Below are positions 1-5,429 of a stretch of 9,147 bases of DNA, piece after piece. Position numbers and translations under genes: made by a program. The stretch is from Candidatus Gerdarchaeota archaeon (GTDB lineage Archaea > Asgardarchaeota > Heimdallarchaeia > JABLTI01): contig JAEORJ010000328.1 of NCBI GenBank assembly GCA_016840945.1, positions 1 to 9,147 of the forward strand. Reading direction: 5' to 3'. The notes under the pieces were generated by a model. The model searched no databases and was not told where the DNA came from. It saw only the letters and a program-made list of their open reading frames with translations. Positions within the stretch are counted from its first letter, which is position 1, and each line of letters opens with the position of its first letter.

Positions 1-285
1 GGGAAAAAAATTGGTAGATTAATTAGAGCGAAGAGTACTTTTGATGAGATTCATGTTTTAAAAAGTAGTTTACTTGGATTATCTATTGATATTACTTTTA
101 CAAAAAATGATATTATTAAATATGATTCTAAATCAATATGGTTTGCAGTAAGTAAGAATGAATTTAATTTATTTGTTAAGCAAAAAAGAATTCAGTTAAA
201 AGAACAAATTAAAGCGACAAAATTTGCAGAAGCATCAGATTTTGAAAAAGTTAGCGCTATTTATTTTTCCTGGAGTAGAATTTAA
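1..285 (+). CDS. Unrecognised small protein, paralogue 1 (5'-truncated by window edge)
   Basis: The open frame runs from the first base of the window to a TAA at 283-285, giving 94 residues. It aligns without gaps over most of its length to the next gene, with about half the residues identical. Shared blocks are GKKIGR at the start, SIWF in the middle and EFNLFVKQKR near the C-terminus. The first visible residue matches residue 16 of the neighbour, so about 15 residues lie outside the window. I do not recognise the family. The opening GKKIGR resembles the first strand-turn of PRC-barrel domains, but this is a weak impression. The C-terminal third is rich in Lys, Gln and Glu and probably helical. 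There is no signal peptide or membrane segment in the visible part. Confidence 0.8.
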   Translation, partial: GKKIGRLIRAKSTFDEIHVLKSSLLGLSIDITFTKNDIIKYDSKSIWFAVSKNEFNLFVKQKRIQLKEQIKATKFAEASDFEKVSAIYFSWSRI

Positions 286-330
286 TAAATATCTGTTGAG
301 AGAAAAAGTCTAATTATTACTAATCTTATC

Positions 331-338
331 TTATAATA
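331..338 (+). promoter_or_regulatory. Possible box A promoter of paralogue 2
   Basis: TTATAATA lies about 43 bases before the start codon, at the distance expected for a TATA box giving a leader of about 15 bases that begins just before the AGGAG at 361-365. This implies that the second paralogue can be transcribed separately from the first. It rests on sequence likeness alone, and the region is AT-rich, so chance is a real alternative. Confidence 0.35.
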
Positions 339-373
339 TATGATTGCTTTTAATCAATTTAGGAGTTATTAAA

Positions 374-700
374 ATGTCAAATGGTGAAATAAAACAAGTT
401 TTTGCACGAGACAAAGATGGGAAAAAAATTGGTCGAATAATACGTGAAAAAAGCACTATAAAAGAAATAACTGTATCTTCAACTGGTATTTTTAGCTCAC
501 CAATTGAGGTGGTTTTTAAAAAGGCTAATGTTTTAAAGGTTGATGTTGAATCAATATGGTTTAAAGTTACAAAAATAGAGTTTAATTTGTTTGTTAAACA
601 GAAACGAGCCCAAATAAAACAACAAATCAAAGCAGCAAAATTCGGTGAGTCATCTTCGATCAATAAAGCTGTTGCAACTAACTTCTGGGGAAAATTATAA
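374..700 (+). CDS. Unrecognised small protein, paralogue 2
   Basis: This is a 108-residue protein. The start is the ATG at 374, because AGGAG at 361-365 sits 8 bases before it; an in-frame ATG at 344 would add ten residues (MLLINLGVIK) encoded by the promoter and Shine-Dalgarno region. Order in the protein: a short N-terminus with a charged RDKDGKKIGR turn (residues 12-21), a middle that looks like beta strands, the SIWF block near residue 60, EFNLFVKQKR around residue 70, then a Lys/Gln-rich probable helix. There is no membrane segment, signal peptide or cysteine. It is a tandem duplicate of the preceding gene and converges on the ribosomal operon. A PRC-barrel-like fold is conceivable but unproven; I do not assign a function. 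Confidence 0.8.
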   Translation: MSNGEIKQVFARDKDGKKIGRIIREKSTIKEITVSSTGIFSSPIEVVFKKANVLKVDVESIWFKVTKIEFNLFVKQKRAQIKQQIKAAKFGESSSINKAVATNFWGKL

Positions 701-730
701 TCCATATGAAAAAATCATTTTAAATCGTAT

Positions 731-778
731 AAAAATAAAAGAAAAAAGAGTGAAGAAAGAAAATAAGTTACTTTCTTC
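731..778 (-). terminator. Terminator of the ribosomal operon: hairpin plus T tracts
   Basis: On the minus strand the last codons of uL2 begin a perfect 8-bp stem (bases 771-778 pair with 752-759). Its 11-base loop holds the stop codon. Three bases later a T6 run (742-747) and further T runs (731-740) follow. T-rich tracts alone terminate archaeal RNA polymerase; the hairpin is an extra feature seen at other 3' ends here. Confidence 0.65.
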
Positions 779-1490
779 CTCGCTTACGACCTGATTGTCG
801 AGCTGCAATTAAACCAACTTTAGCTCCAGGTGGAGCATTTCTTGAAACAGTGCGGGTACCGCTTCCACCACCGTGAGGGTGGCTTGCAGCATTCATAGTT
901 GTTCCACGAACTCGAGGATAAATTTGCCCCTTTGCTCGTAGTTTATGATGTTTCGCACCAGCTTTTAGGAATGGTTTCTCAATTCTTCCACCACCAGCTA
1001 CAATACCAACTGTTGCTCGTGAGCGTGGGTTGAATTGTTTTAATTCACCACTGGGCATTTGACAAATTACTTTCTTTCTTGTATGAGAAATGATTGTTGA
1101 AAATGCGCCTGATGAACGAACCATTGCTCCTCCATCACCTGGACGTAATTCTATATTGTGAATATAGGTTCCATCAGGGATATTTTTTAACGGTTTAATT
1201 GTCCCAATCTGAATTGGAGCATTTGGACCTATGTAGATTGATTGGCCTACTTGTATTCCTTCAGGGGCTAAGAGTAAATGGCTAGTACCAAAGTCATCTT
1301 TTACCTTAATGATAGGAGCACCTCGGCCAGGATCATGTAAGAGATCAACTACAGTTAATTCTATAACTGCCTTTTTGTAATCGTCTGCTGTCAATTGTGG
1401 ATATCGGACTGGTCCCTTTCGTTTATGAGAACTAGCTCTAAATTGTGAGGTTCCACGTCCACGTCTTTGTACTAATATTCGTTTTCCCAT
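768..1490 (-). CDS. rpl2: 50S ribosomal protein uL2 (L2, eukaryotic L8e)
   Basis: uL2 is a core large-subunit protein beside the peptidyl transferase centre, needed for subunit association and peptidyl transfer. The 240-residue product has the archaeal/eukaryotic form: the N-terminal MGKRILVQRRGRG with the FRASSHKRKGPVRYP segment, the SH3-like barrel in the middle (roughly residues 45-140), and the C-terminal ASHPHGGGSGT loop that carries the conserved histidine, ending in a Lys/Arg tail. Length is normal for archaea. The start at 1490 is set by GGTGAT at 1495-1500, directly after the uL23 stop. It is the last gene of the operon: uS19, which usually follows in archaea, is absent, and a hairpin with T tracts comes instead. 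Confidence 0.98.
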   Translation of the reverse strand: MGKRILVQRRGRGTSQFRASSHKRKGPVRYPQLTADDYKKAVIELTVVDLLHDPGRGAPIIKVKDDFGTSHLLLAPEGIQVGQSIYIGPNAPIQIGTIKPLKNIPDGTYIHNIELRPGDGGAMVRSSGAFSTIISHTRKKVICQMPSGELKQFNPRSRATVGIVAGGGRIEKPFLKAGAKHHKLRAKGQIYPRVRGTTMNAASHPHGGGSGTRTVSRNAPPGAKVGLIAARQSGRKRGRK

Positions 1491-1500
1491 TTACATCACC

Positions 1501-1773
1501 TTACATTAATCCTAGTGCAGTTGCAAGTTCAACAGCACTGTTTGTTGGGTCCAATTTTACAATAGCCTTCTTTATACCATTAGGGGTAATCATAGTGTTT
1601 ATTTTCACTACTTTTACATTATAGAGTTCCTCAATAGCACGTTTAATGGTTGGTTTGTTAGCTTTCAAATCTACTACAAAGGCTATTTTATTTTGACTCT
1701 CAATTAGCTCGAAAATTCTTTCGCTACTGAAAGGTGAAATAATAATTTTGTATAGATCTTTGTGTGTTGTCAT
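1501..1773 (-). CDS. rpl23: 50S ribosomal protein uL23
   Basis: uL23 binds 23S rRNA next to the polypeptide exit tunnel and forms part of the docking site for signal recognition particle and nascent-chain factors. The 90-residue product matches the archaeal length. It contains the hallmark segment NKIAFVVDLKANKPTIKRAIEELYNVKVVKINTM in pieces: FVVD near residue 32, the NKPTIKRAIE helix near 39-48, then VKVVKIN. GGAG at 1784-1787 precedes the ATG by 10 bases and overlaps the uL4 stop codon, which suggests coupled translation. Ten bases separate its stop from the uL2 start. Confidence 0.97.
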   Translation of the reverse strand: MTTHKDLYKIIISPFSSERIFELIESQNKIAFVVDLKANKPTIKRAIEELYNVKVVKINTMITPNGIKKAIVKLDPTNSAVELATALGLM

Positions 1774-1786
1774 ATGTTATCAGCTC

Positions 1787-2617
1787 CTATTGTGTAGCGG
1801 AAATTTTCTTAGCACTCATATTAGTTTTGTTATCCACAGGATAGATTTCATTAATCATATCAAGAGTTTTTTCCATCCAAATGGTTAATCTACCTGCATG
1901 AGTACCAGGCGCGAGCATTTCAGCATTGAGATACTTCACGTGTACTATATCGACTCCTGGAAGATTGCGAATAGCTTTGCAGAAATTAGATTGTCGATCA
2001 ATGACAAATAATGGCCCTACTGGGGTACGATATTTCCTACCACGACCTTTACCTTGTCCAGCTCTAATTTTCTTGCCTTCCTTCACACGTTCGATATCAT
2101 TCACTAAACCAATTTTCGTAAGCAATTCAATAGCATCTTTTGTTTTTGCTATTTTATCGTGTATATCATCTTCAAAGACTAATGGCAATAAATCAAAATT
2201 ATCTGCTTTGTGGCCTCTATTTAAAACAAGATCTCTATTAGCTGTTGCAGCTATAGCACTACGTATAGCTAATCGACGTTCTTTCTTGTTTATATTTTCA
2301 ACTATTTTCTTCTCTGTTCTGGGAGGATGTGCTACCCTACCACCAACAGTATAGTTGACTAGAGCACCTCTTTGTGCAGAATGAGTTCGTCTACCATGAC
2401 TTCTGGGAGTTCTTGCCATACCTCTGCCTGGACCCCAACTAGTAGCCACAGTCCAACCAGCTTGATATTTGGTTGACTTGGGATTTCTTCTAGTACTTTG
2501 AACAGCTAACACTGCTCGTTTAATGACATCCGGGCGATACGGGGTATCAAAAACAGCTGGTAAATCAACTCTCGCTTTCTTAGCTAAACCAATTGCACCA
2601 TAAATTTTTGCTTTCAT
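1787..2617 (-). CDS. rpl4: 50S ribosomal protein uL4 (L4, L1e family)
   Basis: uL4 is an early-assembly large-subunit protein whose extended loop lines the exit tunnel. The 276-residue product is the long archaeal/eukaryotic form. The segment GWTVATSWGPGRGMARTPRSHG in the first third is the tunnel loop, followed by AHPPRTEKKI. Later comes the conserved core RAGQGKGRGRKYRTPVGPLFV and the C-terminal LAPGTHAGRLTIW block. The start at 2617 is supported by GGAGG at 2628-2632, which overlaps the uL3 stop codon; the gap between the genes is 14 bases. The last 15 residues or so are a polar extension. In bacteria L4 represses its own operon; nothing here shows whether this archaeal protein does so. 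Confidence 0.98.
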   Translation of the reverse strand: MKAKIYGAIGLAKKARVDLPAVFDTPYRPDVIKRAVLAVQSTRRNPKSTKYQAGWTVATSWGPGRGMARTPRSHGRRTHSAQRGALVNYTVGGRVAHPPRTEKKIVENINKKERRLAIRSAIAATANRDLVLNRGHKADNFDLLPLVFEDDIHDKIAKTKDAIELLTKIGLVNDIERVKEGKKIRAGQGKGRGRKYRTPVGPLFVIDRQSNFCKAIRNLPGVDIVHVKYLNAEMLAPGTHAGRLTIWMEKTLDMINEIYPVDNKTNMSAKKISATQ

Positions 2618-2631
2618 ATCTTAGCATCCTC

Positions 2632-3627
2632 CTACATTTTACTTGTTAATGAAATCTCAACGATATCAGGAGCAGCAGTTTTTGCTTTTCCACGTATGGG
2701 ATTTCTTAATGTAATCAGTCGCTTAGCTGGGCCTTGAACACTACCTTTCATCAATAAGAAATCGTTATTGACAATACCATATTTCTTGAAACCACCTGCA
2801 GGAGTTATTTTTTCCTCCTTAGTACCGATTTTCAAGATGAGTTTATTGTATTCAGTTCTTTGATGATAGCCGTGTTGACCTTGATGAGCTACTGTATACA
2901 TTGTTCGGGCTGGACGCCAAGGTCCAAGTGCACCAGGTTTTCGCCGTACACCTCTTGTCTTATGAGACAAGATTTTAATTCCAAACCGCTTTACAGGTCC
3001 TTGTATACCTTTGCCTTTTGTGACAGCAATAGTGTCAGCATAATCTCCTTGTTCAAAAACAGAGTCAATAGTGACTGTTTGACTCATAAGAGATTGGGCA
3101 AATTCAAACCCTTCCTTGATATCCTTACATCCTACTTTTATCTCGAGGATATCAGGCTTCTTTCGAGGAAGTTTGGCTTGATGGGGATTCGTTATGGCTA
3201 TAACTCTCAATTCATAAATTGACCCTAGACGCTCTTGTAGGGTTTTTAGGCGTGCTTTGGCATTATACTTTTTAGGAATAAGCATCTTCCTTGAAAGTTC
3301 TTCAGGAAGATCTTTGATCATTGCTTCAGCAGCAATTTTCAATCCTTCAGGAGTATAATAATATCCTCTAATACCAATCACTTTGAGAGGGGGGCATTCG
3401 ATGACAGTCACAGGTAAAATACGTTCTTGATTGTACATGGGACTGTTCTTTCGATTTTCAATTACAGTCAAGTGCGTCATGCCGGCTTTGAAACCTGCGA
3501 ATCCTAATAATTTGGGTGCTCCATCCCAAGTGGGCCAGGAGCGTATTTTGCCCTTCTGTGATTTAGCACGAACACGTCGGAAGGACAAGGACCCTTGATG
3601 CGGGGCATTATGTTTACGATGACCCAT
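2632..3627 (-). CDS. rpl3: 50S ribosomal protein uL3
   Basis: uL3 is one of the first proteins to assemble on 23S rRNA, with an extension reaching the peptidyl transferase centre. The 331-residue product has the archaeal/eukaryotic architecture: N-terminal MGHRKHNAPHQGSLSFRR, the LLGFAGFKAGMTHL strand block near residues 41-54, and KGKGIQGPVKRFGIK followed by HKTRGVRRKPGALGPW in the tunnel-side extension. The HQGQHGYHQRTEYNK segment then precedes the C-terminal barrel strands. Length is typical. The ATG at 3627 is preceded by GGAGAT at 3635-3640, 7 bases upstream. It is the first gene of a four-gene operon. The Shine-Dalgarno abuts a 7-bp hairpin, so its translation may be controlled by leader structure. 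Confidence 0.98.
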   Translation of the reverse strand: MGHRKHNAPHQGSLSFRRVRAKSQKGKIRSWPTWDGAPKLLGFAGFKAGMTHLTVIENRKNSPMYNQERILPVTVIECPPLKVIGIRGYYYTPEGLKIAAEAMIKDLPEELSRKMLIPKKYNAKARLKTLQERLGSIYELRVIAITNPHQAKLPRKKPDILEIKVGCKDIKEGFEFAQSLMSQTVTIDSVFEQGDYADTIAVTKGKGIQGPVKRFGIKILSHKTRGVRRKPGALGPWRPARTMYTVAHQGQHGYHQRTEYNKLILKIGTKEEKITPAGGFKKYGIVNNDFLLMKGSVQGPAKRLITLRNPIRGKAKTAAPDIVEISLTSKM

Positions 3628-3914
3628 TTTTTATATCTCCAATCGATTTGTTTCTTCGATTGTTATCAAAGCCAAAGTTAGAAGTCTTGAATTTTCAAGA
3701 CTAAACTTCACAATATTTGTTTTATTCCTCACACGGGAGTGGTAAGGAATGGTTTACCAGTCAGTATAAGGTAATTTCACCCTCAACTGCTAGTGGAGCA
3801 AAAGTCGTTAACAACCAGTATTTTAATTTTGTTATCACTAAAATCTTTCAAATAAAAAATGATTTTATTAAATAAAGAAAAAAAGGTAATCATTATTAAA
3901 TGATTACTTGATTA
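3628..3914 (-). promoter_or_regulatory. Structured noncoding region upstream of uL3 (operon promoter and leader)
   Basis: No convincing gene lies in these 287 bases. A box A candidate TTAAAATA (minus strand, 3819-3826) would start a leader of about 170 bases; a weaker one at 3719-3726 would give about 70. Visible hairpins: ATTCCT/AGGAAT (3724-3729 with 3745-3750, with an inner CAC/GTG); an 8-bp stem (3683-3690 with 3695-3702, ATTT loop) extended by AAGTT/AACTT (3675-3679 with 3704-3708); and a 7-bp stem (3640-3646 with 3656-3662, 9-base loop) whose last base is the first G of the uL3 Shine-Dalgarno. This may be an autoregulatory leader, or it may include a separate small RNA. Confidence 0.5.
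3877..3907 (-). terminator. Terminator of the membrane protein gene: hairpin plus T7
   Basis: On the minus strand, 7 bases after the stop codon, GTAATCAT (3907-3900) pairs perfectly with ATGATTAC (3893-3886) around a 6-base loop. One C follows, then T7 at 3884-3878 and more T-rich sequence. This is a textbook bacterial-style intrinsic terminator shape and separates this gene from the ribosomal operon downstream. Confidence 0.75.
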
Positions 3915-4487
3915 TTAATTCGTTTTTGGTTGTTTGAATATCCTGTAATCCACTATTCCTTCGATTAATCTTCTTAAACCAATGATCATAATTCCGGTGC
4001 TAATTAATGAAGTTAGTATTAAAGGTGTAAAGGTATAATCCATGATTAAAACAGTTGCAGCAAGGCCTATTAGGATAACCCCTATGATGTTGACTATTAC
4101 TCTATAGGCACGAACCTTTGACTTGTCTTCGACACCTTGCAAAATACCTAGGATGCCTACCATTAAAATAGCTAATGCTAGAATATCAATGATCATTTCA
4201 TAAGATAAGGTATTTGCCCATATAATAGTAATAATACCTGCGGGAATGATTATTAGCCCTACAAGAAAATTAAATGCCTTAAGTGATTTAGTTAATCGTT
4301 TGTCGAAAAGCCCTGCAAGTAAACGTGGGATGCTAATTGCAACAACAGCTATCCCTAAAATAAGTATTTCATCTACGAAAACTAATGGGATATTAATGAA
4401 TACTATGAGAGATAATCCAATAATTCCTACACCAAAGATCAAATAGAAAATTCGAAGCCATAGTGGAAGTTTAACTTTTTCGCTCAT
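3915..4487 (-). CDS. Six-helix membrane protein, DUF308/HdeD-like
   Basis: The 190-residue product is very hydrophobic, with about six membrane helices near residues 12-32, 38-60, 71-91, 98-118, 129-149 and 153-173. Short charged loops contain FDKRLTK (61-67), EDKSKVRAYR (120-129) and LRRLIEG (171-177); the N-terminus is MSEKVK. Size, six helices and internal near-repetition of Gly-rich helices resemble the DUF308/HdeD group of small membrane proteins, whose biochemical role in archaea is unknown. No catalytic or transport motif is visible. The start at 4487 has no Shine-Dalgarno but a box A at the leaderless distance. It has its own terminator, so it appears to be a single-gene unit between uL3 and uS10. 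Confidence 0.8.
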   Translation of the reverse strand: MSEKVKLPLWLRIFYLIFGVGIIGLSLIVFINIPLVFVDEILILGIAVVAISIPRLLAGLFDKRLTKSLKAFNFLVGLIIIPAGIITIIWANTLSYEMIIDILALAILMVGILGILQGVEDKSKVRAYRVIVNIIGVILIGLAATVLIMDYTFTPLILTSLISTGIMIIGLRRLIEGIVDYRIFKQPKTN

Positions 4488-4508
4488 AGAGTTACATATA
4501 TATTATGC

Positions 4509-4516
4509 TTTAAAAA
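4509..4516 (-). promoter_or_regulatory. Box A promoter of the membrane protein, probably leaderless
   Basis: TTTTTAAA on the minus strand is centred about 25 bases before the ATG at 4487. That spacing puts transcription start at or next to the start codon. No Shine-Dalgarno lies in between, so a leaderless mRNA is likely, unlike the neighbouring ribosomal genes. Confidence 0.5.
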
Positions 4517-4570
4517 GTTTTAACATTAAAAAAGAAGCTTTTCACTTAATAGTATTAATATAATGCAAAG

Positions 4571-4579
4571 TTTTTTAAA
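4571..4579 (+). promoter_or_regulatory. Candidate box A of uS10
   Basis: TTTTTTAAA lies about 50 bases before the uS10 start, which would give a leader of roughly 25 bases. The region between the two divergent genes (4488-4624) holds nothing else I can support. The region is AT-rich, so this is a likely but unproven call. Confidence 0.4.
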
Positions 4580-4624
4580 AGTATGAAGAACCAAAGGAAG
4601 TTAATGAAACATTAAAGGTAGAAA

Positions 4625-4942
4625 ATGATGTCCGCACAACGTGCAAGAATAAGACTTAGCGGTCAAAATACCGACACCTTAGAGAAAATATGTAATCAAG
4701 TAGGTAAAATAGCTGAACGTACAGGTGTCAGAATGTCAGGCCCAATTCCTCTACCAACAAGAGTTATTACTGTACCAGTAAGAAAAAGCCCTTGTGGAAA
4801 TGGTACACAAACTTTTGAGCATTATGAAATGAGAATTCACAAACGACTCATTGATATTGATGCTGAGGAAAGAACTCTCAAACAAATTATGAGAGTAAAA
4901 ATGCCAGAAGACATTCATGTAGAAATCGAGTTATCTCGATAA
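4625..4942 (+). CDS. rps10: 30S ribosomal protein uS10
   Basis: uS10 sits in the small-subunit head and helps tRNA binding. The 105-residue product is the archaeal/eukaryotic S20e-like form: [17 protein letters not shown] near the N-terminus, then [28 protein letters not shown] over the long loop, and [13 protein letters not shown] before the last strand. Two ATG codons are adjacent at 4625 and 4628; GGTAG at 4617-4621 is only 3 bases from the first and 6 from the second, so the second may be the true start. In archaea rps10 usually follows the EF-1A gene. Here it stands alone, divergent from the uL3 cluster with one membrane protein gene between. Confidence 0.97.
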   Translation: MMSAQRARIRLSGQNTDTLEKICNQVGKIAERTGVRMSGPIPLPTRVITVPVRKSPCGNGTQTFEHYEMRIHKRLIDIDAEERTLKQIMRVKMPEDIHVEIELSR

Positions 4943-4960
4943 ACCCGATTAAGTTTTTTT
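4925..4960 (+). terminator. Terminator of uS10: hairpin plus T7
   Basis: ATCGAG (4925-4930) pairs with CTCGAT (4935-4940) around TTAT, covering the last codons of uS10; a T7 run follows at 4954-4960. AATCG/CGATT (4924-4928 with 4946-4950) offers a competing pairing nearer the T run. Confidence 0.55.
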
Positions 4961-4969
4961 AATTAATCC

Positions 4970-5014
4970 AAAAAAAAAGAACAAGTGGAACAAAGTTCGG
5001 AAAACTTCCGCTTG
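4970..5014 (-). terminator. Terminator downstream of tRNA-Ser: two-part hairpin plus T9
   Basis: On the minus strand CAAGCGG (5014-5008) pairs with CCACTTG (4988-4982; one G-U pair). An inner stem AAGTT/AACTT (5007-5003 with 4997-4993) is capped by a 5-base loop and has a 4-base bulge on the 3' side. Three bases later a T9 run lies at 4978-4970. It lies about 70 bases after the tRNA end, so the primary transcript would carry a trailer of about 110 bases. Confidence 0.65.
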
Positions 5015-5083
5015 CAATACTTCTCCACCCCTAGTGGTGGCAAGATTTAACATTTTAACAATAAAAACTGCCTCAAGATTAAA
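5015..5083 (-). other. Structured spacer between tRNA-Ser and its terminator
   Basis: No coding potential is seen. On the minus strand CCACC (5029-5025 side) and GGTGG (5040-5036 side) form a 5-bp stem with a 6-base loop, and CTTG/CAAG (5044-5041 with 5014-5011) closes an outer stem. The CAAG at 5014-5011 is also the base of the terminator hairpin, so the two structures exclude each other. This could be only a trailer, or part of a small stable RNA. Confidence 0.35.
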
Positions 5084-5195
5084 TGGTGCTGAGAGGGGGA
5101 TTCGAACCCCCGTGTGCTGACGCACAGAGGTTGACTCGAGTGGTTTAAACCGATATTCGAGACCACCGCCGTGGACCGAGCTTGGCTATCTCAGC
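5084..5195 (-). tRNA. tRNA-Ser(CGA) with intron, CCA encoded
   Basis: Acceptor strands GCTGAGA (5195-5189) and TCTCAGC (5094-5088) pair fully, followed by A73 and an encoded CCA (5086-5084). T8-A9 and a D arm GCC/GGC (5186-5184, 5170-5168) come next. The anticodon strand GTGGT (5166-5162) leads into loop CT-CGA-A. The variable arm is GTGC-GTCA-GCAC (5125-5114) and the T arm GGGGG-TTCGAAT-CCCCC. After removal of a 23-base intron the mature length is 89. The anticodon and the variable-arm geometry (one base before the arm, short junction to the T stem, no GTTC as in Leu) say serine. Oddities: A73 instead of the G73 normally found in serine tRNAs, and a U-U mismatch at 28-42 in the spliced anticodon stem. 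Confidence 0.82.
5133..5155 (-). other. 23-nt intron of tRNA-Ser(CGA), canonical 37/38 site
   Basis: Exon bases CTCG (32-35, 5161-5158) pair with CGAG (5138-5135) as a 4-bp central helix. The 5' bulge is A36 A37 | T and the 3' bulge is TC | A38, each cut after the second bulge base as archaeal splicing endonuclease requires. Inside is GGT-TTAA-ACC. The intron also contains ACCAC, which pairs with the anticodon 5' strand better than the true exon does. Confidence 0.7.
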
Positions 5196-5200
5196 AGCAA

Positions 5201-5429
5201 CAAAAATGCTGTCTTCGAAAAACTAATTTCGACTTTTAGATTCTTTCTCTAATTCTATTAATGTTTTTTTTATGATTTATTAATTTCTTTAAATTAGTAT
5301 AGTTATCACACCTTTCTATAACGAGTAATTTGAATAGTATAATCCATTAATTATTAATATAGCAACAAAACACAAAACTTTAAAACAAAACAGCTCACAT
5401 TTTGTAATTGTCGTTGAACTAGCTAACTT
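5201..5429. other. Divergent tRNA promoter region, 229 bases, no gene seen
   Basis: This AT-rich spacer lies between the divergently transcribed tRNA-Ser and tRNA-Leu genes. The plus-strand box A candidate is listed separately. The minus side has only a weak TCTAAAAG (5233-5240) at a suitable distance from tRNA-Ser, and a GTCGAAA...TTTCG stem in the leader. I see no other RNA gene or coding frame. Confidence 0.5.
5379..5385 (+). promoter_or_regulatory. Box A promoter of tRNA-Leu
   Basis: TTTAAAA lies about 48 bases before the tRNA 5' end and close to the archaeal consensus; transcription would start near 5407 and leave a 5' leader of about 22 bases for RNase P. Confidence 0.45.

Noticed and set aside
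331..705. Minus-strand frame of 124 codons opposite the second paralogue
   Set aside because: It lies fully antisense to a gene with a good Shine-Dalgarno and a paralogue; its product resembles no family.
1926..2354. Plus-strand frame of 142 codons inside uL4
   Set aside because: Shadow of the uL4 coding sequence on the opposite strand; uL4 is certain.
2860..3222. Plus-strand frame of 120 codons inside uL3
   Set aside because: Antisense shadow of a certain ribosomal protein gene.
3768..3838. C/D box guide RNA on the minus strand (GTGATAA, later GGTGAAA and CTGA)
   Set aside because: The boxes deviate from consensus and the first spacer is about 46 bases instead of the usual 12 or so.
4982..5060. 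H/ACA guide RNA on the plus strand (two hairpins followed by ACA)
   Set aside because: No clear pseudouridylation pockets or kink-turn, and the ACA spacing is irregular; the minus-strand terminator reading fits better.
5084..5195. Reading the minus-strand tRNA as tRNA-Leu because of A73
   Set aside because: No leucine anticodon can be placed with T33 and a paired stem; the CGA reading satisfies the splice-site geometry and the variable arm is of serine type.
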